Source of the DNA: Oxalobacteraceae bacterium
GTDB taxonomy: Bacteria; Pseudomonadota; Gammaproteobacteria; Burkholderiales; Burkholderiaceae_D
DNA length: 49,252 bases
Assembly: GCA_021298975.1 (NCBI GenBank)
Contig: JAJTGC010000005.1
Span: 67,340 to 116,591, forward strand
Reading direction: 5' to 3'
Numbering within the stretch: position 1 is the first letter of the stretch; each line of letters begins with the position of its first letter. This document shows positions 1 through 7,491 of the stretch, piece by piece. The position numbers and the translations under genes were made by a program. The notes under the pieces are model-generated. The model was not told where the DNA came from, made no database searches, and worked only from the letters and a program-made list of their open reading frames with translations.

Positions 1-1
1 G

Positions 2-37
2 AATGAAGATGCCGTGAAGCGTTATGCATTGAGTTAG
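2..37 (+). CDS. Possible 3' end of a gene cut by the window edge
   Basis: Reading from base 2 gives eleven sense codons (NEDAVKRYALS) and a TAG stop. The next gene starts 56 bases later with its own ribosome binding site, so a gene ending here is plausible. A stretch this short cannot be distinguished from chance and no family can be named. Confidence 0.25.
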   Translation, partial: NEDAVKRYALS

Positions 38-93
38 CGATCGCCCGGGATGTCCGGGATGGTCGGCAATCTTTACCACAGGAGATTCGTTCG

Positions 94-423
94 ATGAAAC
101 ACCGGAACCGCATGATCGCCGCCATTGCTGGCTTGCTGTTTCCCGCGCTGGTCTGCGCCGAAACCCTGAAAACGAACAACCCCGAGTTAGTCGTCAAGCG
201 GGTTTATTGTGTTGACTACAATATCGGTGGTGTGCTCGTCAACAAAGGTGGTCAGCCGTTTCGCGGCAGCTTTTCGGTAGCGGTCAAAGATGAAGAAGGG
301 GATGTCGTTGGTCGTAACAAAATGCGACTGCGCGTTGGCGCTGAAAATGGTGCGCGCTTTTCTTTTCATTACATTAATACCCTTGATTGCAGAAAACAGA
401 AATTCGAATTTCAGGTGGAGTAA
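94..423 (+). CDS. Small secreted protein of unknown function
   Basis: A 109-residue protein with a classical Sec signal peptide: basic start (KHRNR), hydrophobic core at about residues 8-20, and cleavage expected after VCA near residue 22. The start is supported by AGGAGA about 9 bases upstream. The mature part of about 87 residues alternates polar and hydrophobic residues as beta-sandwich proteins do, and has two cysteines (in VYCVDY and LDCRK) that could form a disulphide in the periplasm. I do not recognise the family. It may be co-transcribed with an upstream gene mostly outside the window, while 175 bases separate it from the copper genes downstream. Confidence 0.75.
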   Translation: MKHRNRMIAAIAGLLFPALVCAETLKTNNPELVVKRVYCVDYNIGGVLVNKGGQPFRGSFSVAVKDEEGDVVGRNKMRLRVGAENGARFSFHYINTLDCRKQKFEFQVE

Positions 424-598
424 ACCCGACCTTGGATTCTGCTTGATCCACCACCCGACGCTCGGCCAGAATGCATCCTCGGGCTTGCGCGTTCCCGCAT
501 ACACGCAAAGCGGCCAACTTCGGCTAACGCGCGACTTTTGAACGTTGAAGTCCGAGAGGGATTTTGTGCCGAATGTTCAACTGTGTTAAGTTGAGCTC

Positions 599-1030
599 AT
601 GTATCCAAGCGCACGTCATCTGATGATTGTTCTGCTTTGCTGCCTCTTGCCGGTGCAGGGCGCGCTGGCATTTGCGCGGTCAGTGGGTATGGTCTCGCAT
701 CATGCGCGGGCACTGCCGCTGGCTGCTGAAACTGCCCCTGAAGCCCATCAGCACCATCACGGCCACCAGCAGACGCATCATGCCGGGCATTTCTCATTGG
801 ACAAGACGGAAAAGGCCGTGGCGAAGCCCGCGCCGCACTCGAAGGCTTCCTGTACCGATTGTGCGAAGTGCTGCATGACAGGCGCTGCTGCGCCACCGCC
901 TGCTGCTATTGAGGCCAGCCCAGTTTCTTATGTGCTGAATGCTTTCAAGGCCGTGTCCATCCGAGTGGCCTTCCACATCCCCGAAAAGCCTGAACGACCT
1001 CCCAAAGCCTTCCATATCGCTCTGACCTGA
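599..1030 (+). CDS. His- and Cys-rich exported protein, DUF2946-like, probably copper-linked
   Basis: A 143-residue protein with a hydrophobic signal at about residues 8-25. A histidine-rich stretch (HQHHHGHQQTHHAGH, around residues 50-64) and a cysteine cluster of the form CxxCxxCC (SCTDCAKCC, around residues 84-92) are both plausible metal-binding elements. The layout of signal, His/Cys middle and short conserved tail resembles small DUF2946-type proteins that often stand beside copper resistance genes. It is the first gene of a same-strand run with a TolC-like protein (78 bases on), a multicopper oxidase and a CusF-like protein. A role in periplasmic or membrane copper binding is inferred from composition and context. 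Confidence 0.7.
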   Translation: MYPSARHLMIVLLCCLLPVQGALAFARSVGMVSHHARALPLAAETAPEAHQHHHGHQQTHHAGHFSLDKTEKAVAKPAPHSKASCTDCAKCCMTGAAAPPPAAIEASPVSYVLNAFKAVSIRVAFHIPEKPERPPKAFHIALT

Positions 1031-1107
1031 CACGCAGCCTGATGGCGTGTCAGCGCTGTCATGCTCGCTTGCTACGGGCAAGCATTCACTTTGTGTCGAG
1101 GTTTTTC

Positions 1108-2514
1108 ATGAAATCCAAATCAATGGCTCGTGCCTGGTCCATGTTCGCGTGTGCGGTCGTGCTGTCAGGTTGCGCCGGTTTTTCACCCGATGGTGGTCTG
1201 GATCGTGTGTCTTCACTTACCCGGGATCGCGCTGGGTTTGGTGTTCAACGCAACTCGGAAGCGGCGCGAGACCAAGTCGCCCAATTACTTGCCAGCGGTC
1301 TGACGCCCGATCGCGCCGTGCAGGTCGCGCTGCTCAACAACAAACGATTGCAGGTTGCGCTGGCCGATCTGGGCGTTGCCGAAGCCGATCTGGTGCAAGC
1401 CGGGCGTTTGCGCAATCCACGTCTTTCCTTGGGTCGTCTGTCGGGCAATGATGGCACTGAAACTGAGCGTACGGTGTTGTTCGATCTGGCAGGTCTGCTG
1501 ACCCTGCCGTTGCGTCGCGCGATCGAAGAGCGTCGATTCAGTCAGGTGCAACTGCAGACCGCCCTGCAGGTGATCCGCTTGGTAACCGACACGCGTCGTG
1601 CCTACTTTCAGGCGGTCGCTGCGAATCAAACCCTGAGTTATATGCGACAGGCAGCGCAGGCAACCGAGGCGAGCGCCGAGCTTGCGCAACGCATGGCAGG
1701 GGTGGGCAATTGGAGCAAACTGGATCAGGCGCGCGAGCAGGTGTTCCACGTCGAGGTCACGGCACAACTGGCGCGTGCCGAGCAGAGTGCTACTGCCAGC
1801 CGCGAGAAACTGATACGCCTGATGGGATTGTCGGGTGAGCAAGCGACGATCAGCTTGCCCGATCGTCTGCCCGCCTTGCCTGAACAGCCCGATACACCGG
1901 CGGATATCGAAAATACGGCGATCGCGAGACGACTGGATGTGCAGGCAGCCAAAATGGAAACCGAGTACACCGCGCGCACGCTGGGTCTGACCCGCGCGAC
2001 GCGTTTCGTGAACGTGCTCGAGGCTGGCTACCAAAACAAGAGCGCCAACGGTGAGCCGCGCGCCGATGGCTATGAGGTGGAGCTCAGTCTGCCCTTGTTT
2101 GACTGGGGTACCGCACGCACACGCCGCGCCGAGGCGATTTACATGCGCTCGATGATGCGAACCGCAGATGTCGCCGTTCAGGCGCGCTCGGAGGTCCGTG
2201 AATACTATGCAGCCTATCGCACAAACTTTGAAGTGTCGCGCCGCTACAGGGACGAGATTGTGCCCCTCAGAAAGCGCGTCTCCGAGGAAGTTCTGCTGCG
2301 TTACAACGGCATGCTGGTCAGTGTATTTGAGCTGCTGACCGATGCGCGCGCGCAGATCACCAGCATCAATGCAGCGATCGAAGCGCAGCGTGACTTCTGG
2401 ATTGCCGACACCGAGCTGAATTTCGCCATGCATGGCGGTAGTTTGGGTACCCCATTGATGCCGGCTGCAGGCAGTATGCAGGCACCGGCCGCGTCTGCCA
2501 CCGCAGCGCACTGA
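1108..2514 (+). CDS. TolC-family outer membrane efflux lipoprotein
   Basis: A 468-residue protein. I start it at the ATG at 1108 and not further upstream because this gives a proper lipoprotein signal: basic start, hydrophobic stretch, then the lipobox LSGC with Cys near residue 22. The rest has the two repeated, Ala/Gln/Arg-rich helical halves of outer membrane efflux (OEP) proteins, with long coiled-coil stretches around residues 60-240 and 270-440. TolC-family members form the outer-membrane channel of tripartite exporters. This one is followed after 12 bases by a multicopper oxidase and then a CusF-like protein, pointing to copper export or detoxification. No RND pump or membrane fusion partner is present in the window, so its inner-membrane partner is unknown. 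Confidence 0.9.
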   Translation: MKSKSMARAWSMFACAVVLSGCAGFSPDGGLDRVSSLTRDRAGFGVQRNSEAARDQVAQLLASGLTPDRAVQVALLNNKRLQVALADLGVAEADLVQAGRLRNPRLSLGRLSGNDGTETERTVLFDLAGLLTLPLRRAIEERRFSQVQLQTALQVIRLVTDTRRAYFQAVAANQTLSYMRQAAQATEASAELAQRMAGVGNWSKLDQAREQVFHVEVTAQLARAEQSATASREKLIRLMGLSGEQATISLPDRLPALPEQPDTPADIENTAIARRLDVQAAKMETEYTARTLGLTRATRFVNVLEAGYQNKSANGEPRADGYEVELSLPLFDWGTARTRRAEAIYMRSMMRTADVAVQARSEVREYYAAYRTNFEVSRRYRDEIVPLRKRVSEEVLLRYNGMLVSVFELLTDARAQITSINAAIEAQRDFWIADTELNFAMHGGSLGTPLMPAAGSMQAPAASATAAH

Positions 2515-2526
2515 CAGGAGACGATC

Positions 2527-3939
2527 ATGGTGACACGCAGGGATTTTTTTCGAGACGCAGGGGTGCTGGCGCTGGGTGCCGGGCTGGTCAGCAGGGCAGG
2601 CGCTGCTGCCTTGCCCGAGGCGGCCGTAATGAAAGATGCCAAGACCACACCGCCGCCTTTGCCCGGAGATGGCCGACCGTTTCATCCGGTGGTCACGCTC
2701 AATGGCTGGTCGCTGCCTTGGCGGCTGAATCAGGGCATCAAGGAATTCCATCTGGTGGCCGAACCCGTGGTGCGTGAATTTGCACCCGGCATGAATGCCA
2801 ATCTATGGGGCTATAACGGTCAGTCACCGGGGCCGACGATTGAAGTGGTGGAGGGTGACCGTGTCCGTATATTTGTCACCAACCGTTTGCCCGAAGCCAC
2901 CAGCGTGCACTGGCATGGACAACGGCTGCCCAATGGCATGGACGGCGTGGCGGGTCTGACGCAGCCACGCATACCCGTGGGTAAAACCTTTGTCTATGAA
3001 TTCGAAGCAAGACGCGCGGGCACGTTCATGTACCACCCGCATTCGGACGAAATGGTGCAAATGGCGATGGGCATGATGGGCTTCTGGATTACGCATCCGA
3101 AGGATGAAAATTTCATGCGTGTCGATCGTGATTTTGTTTTCTTGCTGAATAGCTTCGACATCACGCCCGGTAGCGCAACCCCGCAGGTGAACACCATGCT
3201 GGACTTTAATCTTTGGGGTTTTAACAGCCGCGTTTTCCCCGGCATTGATGCGATGCGCGTGCGTCAGAATGATCGAGTCCGCGTCCGTGTGGGGAATCTC
3301 ACCATGACCAATCACCCGGTTCATTTGCACGGACATGAGTTCACGGTGACGGGTACCGATGGTGGCTGGACCCCGCCGGCATCGCGATGGCCAGAAGTGA
3401 CCGTTGATATTGGCGTGGGTCAGATGCGTGCGATTGAATTCGATGCGACCGAGCCGGGCGATTGGGCATTTCATTGTCATAAATCGCATCACACGATGAA
3501 TGCGATGGGCCACAAGGTACCGACCATGATTGGTGTGGATCACCGCGGTATCGCAGAAAAAATCAGCAAGCTGGTGCCAGACTACATGGTCATGGGCGAG
3601 CGCGGCATGGGTGATATGGCGGAGATGGAGATGCCACTCCCCGAAAACACCTTGCCCATGATGACCGGTGACGGACCTTTCGGCAGCGTGGAAATGGGGG
3701 GTATGTTCACGATGCTGCAAGTACGTGCGGATCAAAAGCCGGGTGACTACAGCGACCCGGGCTGGTACAAGCATCCACCGGGGTCGGTTGCCTATGAATG
3801 GACGGGTGAACTGCCTGAACCATCCACTCGGGATAGTGCAGGCGGTCAGTCCATGCCCGCGCAGGTCAAGCCGGCAAATACAGCGCCGGTCGAAATCAAG
3901 CCGCCCAGTCGAAAATCCTCAGGCCACAGCGGCCATTGA
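2527..3939 (+). CDS. Tat-exported multicopper oxidase (copper oxidase, CopA/laccase-like)
   Basis: A 470-residue periplasmic oxidase. The N-terminus has a twin-arginine motif (TRRDFF) followed by a hydrophobic segment, so export should be by Tat, folded with its copper. All four copper-ligand motifs are visible: HWHG at 128-131, YHPH at 169-172, HPVHLHG at 263-269, and HCHKSHHTMNAM at 316-327, the last giving the type 1 site with Met as likely axial ligand. The tail after residue 350 is rich in Met and His (MGERGMGDMAEMEM), as in copper-tolerance oxidases. Such enzymes oxidise Cu(I) or phenolic substrates with O2. It is coupled to the TolC-like gene (12-base gap) and precedes a CusF-like gene. 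Confidence 0.93.
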   Translation: MVTRRDFFRDAGVLALGAGLVSRAGAAALPEAAVMKDAKTTPPPLPGDGRPFHPVVTLNGWSLPWRLNQGIKEFHLVAEPVVREFAPGMNANLWGYNGQSPGPTIEVVEGDRVRIFVTNRLPEATSVHWHGQRLPNGMDGVAGLTQPRIPVGKTFVYEFEARRAGTFMYHPHSDEMVQMAMGMMGFWITHPKDENFMRVDRDFVFLLNSFDITPGSATPQVNTMLDFNLWGFNSRVFPGIDAMRVRQNDRVRVRVGNLTMTNHPVHLHGHEFTVTGTDGGWTPPASRWPEVTVDIGVGQMRAIEFDATEPGDWAFHCHKSHHTMNAMGHKVPTMIGVDHRGIAEKISKLVPDYMVMGERGMGDMAEMEMPLPENTLPMMTGDGPFGSVEMGGMFTMLQVRADQKPGDYSDPGWYKHPPGSVAYEWTGELPEPSTRDSAGGQSMPAQVKPANTAPVEIKPPSRKSSGHSGH

Positions 3940-3973
3940 ATTATTTTTCATCCTCACTCAAAGGAGCATTCAA

Positions 3974-4336
3974 ATGCATCAATTCATTTCTCGGGCGCTC
4001 GCACCTGCCATCGCTCTGTTACTGAGCTGCACGATAACCACCGTCTGGGCCAATCATCATGAGCATGAGTCGCATGGGTCGCACGCGGCGCATGCGGCGC
4101 AGACCAACAGCATGACCAAAGGCGAGATACGCCGCATCGATAGCGGAACCCGCAAGCTCACGATCAGGCACGAGGCCATTCCTGATTTGGATATGGCCGC
4201 CATGACGATGGCGTTTCGGGTTGCCGATACGGTGCCTGTTGATAAGCTCAAGGTCGGCGACAAGATTCGTTTTTCGCTGGGCAAGGTAGAGGGAAAATGG
4301 GTCGTCGTGGCAATGGAAACTGACACGAGCCCTTGA
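3974..4336 (+). CDS. CusF-like periplasmic copper-binding protein
   Basis: A 120-residue protein started at the ATG at 3974, which has AAGGAG 8 bases upstream and gives a clean signal peptide; a longer in-frame reading from 3668 only overlaps the oxidase gene. After the signal comes a His-rich linker (HHEHESHGSHAAH) and then a CusF-type OB-fold domain. CusF binds Cu(I) through one His, two Met and a Trp packed on the metal. Here the His (66) and the two Met (77 and 79, in AMTM) are present at the right spacing, but the Trp position holds Met74. It is the last gene of the copper run, 34 bases after the oxidase, and likely carries periplasmic Cu(I) to the oxidase or an exporter. Confidence 0.9.
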   Translation: MHQFISRALAPAIALLLSCTITTVWANHHEHESHGSHAAHAAQTNSMTKGEIRRIDSGTRKLTIRHEAIPDLDMAAMTMAFRVADTVPVDKLKVGDKIRFSLGKVEGKWVVVAMETDTSP

Positions 4337-4399
4337 TCGAAGGTAGGGGAAGCCCATGCTGCATCAGGCGGGATTCAACTGAGGAAAATGCAGTGGCGG

Positions 4400-4783
4400 T
4401 TAGCCTGCGTGTTCCTCATTTGCGTCAAAATCAAGTTCCACGCGCGCGCCGTTGGGATCATGAAAAAATAATTGCCATACGCCCGTCGCTTGCTGGCGCC
4501 GCAAATCGAAAGCAAGCCCATGGGATTTCAGCTTGCTCAGCGTGTCGTTCAAGTCAGTTGCAGAAAAAGCCATGTGGTCCAATATGCCGGCTTTTTCTGC
4601 AGGTAGCACCCCTTTGTCCACGATGTGCAGCACCGGTGCATCATTGCAGTACATCCAGGCACCCGGAAATGACATGGGTGGTCGGTAGCCCGTTTTTAGC
4701 CCGAGTAATTCCTCGTAAAACCGAACGGTTTCTTCAAGCGCGTCAGTGACGATGGTGAAATGATTCATTCCGGTGATGGCCAT
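4400..4783 (-). CDS. VOC-superfamily (glyoxalase/dioxygenase-like) protein
   Basis: A 127-residue single-module VOC protein. I start it at the ATG at 4783, which has AAGGGA just upstream; a longer reading would run into the neighbouring oxidoreductase. Expected metal-site positions are visible: His in MNHFTIVT near the start, a second His in ILDHMAF in the middle and Glu in ARVELDFD near the end. VOC proteins bind a divalent metal and act as glyoxalases, ring-cleaving dioxygenases, epimerases or resistance proteins, and the substrate cannot be told from sequence. It follows the DadA-like gene by 17 bases on the same strand and is almost certainly co-transcribed with it. Confidence 0.85.
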   Translation of the reverse strand: MAITGMNHFTIVTDALEETVRFYEELLGLKTGYRPPMSFPGAWMYCNDAPVLHIVDKGVLPAEKAGILDHMAFSATDLNDTLSKLKSHGLAFDLRRQQATGVWQLFFHDPNGARVELDFDANEEHAG

Positions 4784-4800
4784 GGCAGTTCCCTTGTTAA

Positions 4801-6060
4801 TTAAAACCTGTCCACCCGGTAGGGCGTCGGATCCGCATAGGTCGGCAATCCGCACATCATCTCCGCCAGCAGTCGGCCGCTGGATGCTGCCTGCGTGAGT
4901 CCGTGATGCGCATGCCCAAAACTGAACCACACCCCCGCGTGGCGTGGTGCCGGCCCGAGCAGGGGCAGCATGTCAGGTGTGCAGGGACGTGATCCCAGCC
5001 AGGGTGTGTCATCGAGCGATGCACCCAGCGGGTACAAACGCCGCGCGATCGGTTCCAGTGTGCGCAGTTGTACGGGCGTCGGTGGCGCGTCACGTTTTGC
5101 AAATTCGGCACCGGTAGTCAACCGTATGCCGCGTGCCATAGGCGCCAGCGCGTAGCCATGGTCCGTGTCAACCAAAGTGTGCCGCAGTGAAGTGCCCTGG
5201 TTACCAAAGTGCCTGTGATAACCGCGCTTTCTTCCCAGCGGCAAACGATAGCCCAGCTGGCGTGCGAGGTCCTCACCCCAGGGCCCGAGGGTCACGACGA
5301 CATTGCGCGATTGTGCAGGGCCCTGATGGGTGTCGATCTGCCAGTTGTCAGCGGCGCGGCGCAGGCTGCGTGCATCGCCCATGCGGAATTCGCCGCCGCG
5401 TTCCCTAAATAGTTCAAGATACGCAAGCGAGAGCGCATGCGGATCACTGATTTGTCGTGAATCAGGATAATGCACGCCGCCTCGGATGCCATCACCGATG
5501 CCGGGCTCGAGTGCCAGTAGTTCGCTCAAGGACAATTCGCGCACCCGCAATCCATAGGCCAGACTCTGATGGGCCATCAATCGACTGGTTGCTTCGCTAT
5601 CGGCTGTTCGGTATACCTTGATCCAGCCACGTTCATTGACGAGCGCACGTGCCCCTGCTGCGTCGATCAAGGGTTCATGTTCGCTCCAGCTGTGCTCAAT
5701 CAAAGGCAGGGCACCGGCGATGGCGGACGGGTAGCGTTGTGGTGAGGAGTGCAACCAGTAGCGCACCAGCCACGGTAGCAGCGCGGGCAAGGCTCGCGCG
5801 TGATAATGCGCAGCCGCTTTGCGCTGCAGCGCGTAATCAATCAGAGTGCGCCAGTCGCGCGGGAATGCATACGGAAATACGGACGAGCGCTCGATCAGGC
5901 CGGCATTGCCGAAACTGGTCGCAGTGCCGGGAGCTTGCCGGTCAATTAACAAGACCTGACGCCCGCGTCCCTGTAATTGCAGCGCCAGTGTGATGCCGAC
6001 AATGCCTGCACCCAGCACGATGGCGTCGGGGTCTGCCGAAGGTTTCAATTTATTTATCAT
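4801..6060 (-). CDS. FAD-dependent amino acid oxidoreductase, DadA-like
   Basis: A 419-residue flavoprotein of the DAO (glycine oxidase/D-amino acid dehydrogenase) fold. The dinucleotide-binding motif VLGAGIVGITLAL lies at residues 15-27, followed by an acidic strand end (LLIDRQ), and the C-terminal FAD-closing region reads WFSFGHAHHGLT. The length matches DadA, about 420-430 residues. The family oxidises amine substrates such as D-amino acids and passes electrons to quinones or oxygen. It is the first gene of a two-gene unit with the VOC protein. The true substrate is not visible; hydroxyproline, D-amino acids and sarcosine are all possible. The ATG at 6060 is the only well-placed start. Confidence 0.88.
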   Translation of the reverse strand: MINKLKPSADPDAIVLGAGIVGITLALQLQGRGRQVLLIDRQAPGTATSFGNAGLIERSSVFPYAFPRDWRTLIDYALQRKAAAHYHARALPALLPWLVRYWLHSSPQRYPSAIAGALPLIEHSWSEHEPLIDAAGARALVNERGWIKVYRTADSEATSRLMAHQSLAYGLRVRELSLSELLALEPGIGDGIRGGVHYPDSRQISDPHALSLAYLELFRERGGEFRMGDARSLRRAADNWQIDTHQGPAQSRNVVVTLGPWGEDLARQLGYRLPLGRKRGYHRHFGNQGTSLRHTLVDTDHGYALAPMARGIRLTTGAEFAKRDAPPTPVQLRTLEPIARRLYPLGASLDDTPWLGSRPCTPDMLPLLGPAPRHAGVWFSFGHAHHGLTQAASSGRLLAEMMCGLPTYADPTPYRVDRF

Positions 6061-6233
6061 GGCGCGCCGTCATGGCAGTTACCCGTCTAATGAAAATCAT
6101 GAGCCTAAATTACGGGATTCGTTCATGGCTTAATCCCGGCCACGGGTGCATTATCCGCTCACTGTCTGCGGTCTTGTGAAGGCGCAGATAAAGCGAGTTG
6201 ATAAACCCCCCGTAACACCATTAGGAGATAATC

Positions 6234-6308
6234 ATGGCATGGACTACACCAGCAGCAACTGATCTGCGTTTCGGCTTCGAAATCACCATGTACATCGCTA
6301 ACCGTTAA
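6234..6308 (+). CDS. pqqA: PqqA, peptide precursor of pyrroloquinoline quinone
   Basis: A 24-residue peptide starting at 6234 with AGGAG about 8 bases upstream. It has the PqqA signature: TDLRFGFEITMYIANR, with Glu16 and Tyr20 spaced E-x3-Y, the two residues that PqqE cross-links to build PQQ. PqqA is normally 22-29 residues long. It stands alone: no pqqB, C, D or E follows, and a strong terminator begins 31 bases after the stop. It is therefore a single-gene transcript, with the other pqq genes presumably elsewhere. PQQ is the cofactor of periplasmic alcohol and glucose dehydrogenases; a decayed relative of such an enzyme lies 2.9 kb downstream. Confidence 0.93.
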   Translation: MAWTTPAATDLRFGFEITMYIANR

Positions 6309-6339
6309 TCCGGTTACTCTGTACGGCAACCTCGGTTGC

Positions 6340-6370
6340 AAAAAAATCGACCTGCGGGTCGATTTTTTTT
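6340..6370 (+). terminator. Rho-independent terminator of pqqA
   Basis: The arms AAAAAATCGACC (6341-6352) and GGTCGATTTTTT pair perfectly around the 4-base loop TGCG and run straight into a T tract ending at 6370. The A-rich left arm means it could also work on the opposite strand. It confines pqqA to a very short transcript. Confidence 0.88.
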
Positions 6371-6610
6371 GCCTTTTTTGCAGCATTTTCGGAACGCGCG
6401 TGTCGCGCATGCCGCGATCGAGTGCTTATAGCCTGCCTCTTTGGGCCGCATTGGACCGCCTTGCCAAGGGGATAGCACTGTCTTCATTCGTGCGTTTTGC
6501 CATTGACGTGATGAGGCAGGCTCTTCGATTCGGTCGCCTTGGCCTGAATCTGCAGCAGGCAAATCGTATTAGAAGCTGAATATTTTGTAAGCTATTGGAA
6601 AGGTGAAGTC
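6371..6610. other. Spacer between pqqA and a small membrane peptide gene; one doubtful 56-codon ORF
   Basis: No recognisable gene. On the plus strand a 56-codon reading frame runs from ATG 6409 to TGA 6579 (beginning MPRSSAYSLP), with no ribosome binding site and no family resemblance. I do not call it a gene. The stretch also carries the leader of the next small gene. Confidence 0.4.
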
Positions 6611-6733
6611 ATGGGTATGTGGATCGAGTTGGGTCTATTTGTACTGGTGCTGCTTTTTGGCGTGCACCAGATATGGGATGTAAAAAGAGAGCAGCGCAAG
6701 CGAGCGCAGCAAAAAAGCGATCCTGATACGTGA
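6611..6733 (+). CDS. Small single-pass membrane peptide, 40 residues
   Basis: Starts at ATG 6611 with GGAAAGG 7-13 bases upstream. Residues 4-23 form one hydrophobic helix (WIELGLFVLVLLFGVHQIW), followed by a strongly basic tail (KREQRKRAQQK) that should stay in the cytoplasm. I do not recognise it. It resembles in design, though not clearly in sequence, the 35-residue peptide at the end of the puc operon. It lies between pqqA and the YkgJ/GNAT pair but is 314 bases from the latter, so a shared transcript is uncertain. Confidence 0.6.
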   Translation: MGMWIELGLFVLVLLFGVHQIWDVKREQRKRAQQKSDPDT

Positions 6734-7047
6734 GTAGGTTTGGTTCAACGCCCGCGCAATCCTGCCGAGGCGCGTCTGCTTTTCAAGCCCGAGCCACGCT
6801 GAAATTACTCAGGTCGCCGTTTTGAATCCATCTTGTCGGGGCCGCTGACCGTCATTTTTTTCGGCGGCTGCGATTACAGATTGGTTGACAAACGAAAATA
6901 GTTTGTGACATTTCGGGTTGTATTGAGTTATCTTACGCCCATAATCAATTACCTAAAAAAGCGCAGCCGCCACAAAAGACATGTTCCGGCTCGCGTTTCA
7001 GATGTAGCCTATGCCATCAAGGGCCTGTAATTCTTTCAGGATAGCGC
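6734..7047. other. Non-coding leader of the YkgJ/GNAT pair
   Basis: No gene is visible in these 314 bases. They hold a TTGACA hexamer (6885-6890) overlapping an inverted repeat (6888-6906), listed separately, and AT-rich sequence after it. This is the likely promoter and leader region for the gene starting at 7048. Confidence 0.5.
6885..6910 (+). promoter_or_regulatory. TTGACA box overlapping an inverted repeat, candidate operator
   Basis: TTGACA at 6885-6890 is a perfect -35 hexamer. ACAAAC at 6888-6893 and GTTTGT at 6901-6906 form a perfect 6-bp inverted repeat with a 7-base spacer that overlaps it. The -10 at 17 bases (ACATTT) is poor, so this may be a regulated or activator-dependent promoter. 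A repeat overlapping -35 is a common repressor arrangement; no regulator gene is nearby to suggest which. Confidence 0.35.
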
Positions 7048-7491
7048 ATGCCATTTGACCACTGCGCAGAATGTCGGCGATGCTGCTACGTCGAGGCGGA
7101 GTATCCTCCCCTCGAAATAACGCTGACCCAAAAAGAAAAGAAAAAATACGGCAGTATCTGCATTGAAACCAACTGCGCGAATCTCGGCCCGACCGGCTGC
7201 GTGCTCGGTGACACCAAACCTTTCAGTTGCAAGCTTTATCCACTCGCTTATAATCCGGCCTCAAAGACGGTCCATTACGACAGGGACTGTCCTTTAATGC
7301 CGGAGTACGTTCGCCAATTAAAAGACTCAAAAAGCGAGGCATCCAGACACCTGGCTTCCTGTAAAAAGGAAATCGTCAGGCTGGAAAAATCCGATCCCGG
7401 GTTTTTGAAAAATAACTTCGAGATCGACTCGGATTATTTTGATTTGAAAAAACTTCCGATTGCACCTTTACATAAGGACACATCAGAATGA
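7048..7491 (+). CDS. YkgJ-family cysteine cluster protein
   Basis: A 147-residue protein with the CxxCxxCC signature at its start (Cys6, 9, 12, 13) and further cysteines at 38, 43, 51, 61 and 81, including the typical later block PFSCKLYP. Proteins of this family bind zinc or an iron-sulphur cluster; the same domain occurs in the flagellin lysine methylase FliB, but most members have no known role. AGGA lies about 9 bases before the ATG. Its stop overlaps the start of the next gene by 4 bases (ATGA), so the two are translationally coupled and probably work together. Confidence 0.88.
   Translation: MPFDHCAECRRCCYVEAEYPPLEITLTQKEKKKYGSICIETNCANLGPTGCVLGDTKPFSCKLYPLAYNPASKTVHYDRDCPLMPEYVRQLKDSKSEASRHLASCKKEIVRLEKSDPGFLKNNFEIDSDYFDLKKLPIAPLHKDTSE

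Noticed and set aside
1285-2751. 488-codon open frame on the minus strand
   Set aside because: Antisense shadow of the TolC-like gene; protein is Arg/His/Gln-rich with no signal or family pattern, while the plus-strand reading has a lipobox and OEP repeats.
3668-3973. N-terminal extension of the CusF-like gene
   Set aside because: It lies inside the multicopper oxidase in another frame, and the ATG at 3974 has a ribosome binding site and a signal peptide.
6409-6579. 56-codon plus-strand ORF after pqqA
   Set aside because: No ribosome binding site, no hydrophobic or family pattern, and it begins right after a terminator.
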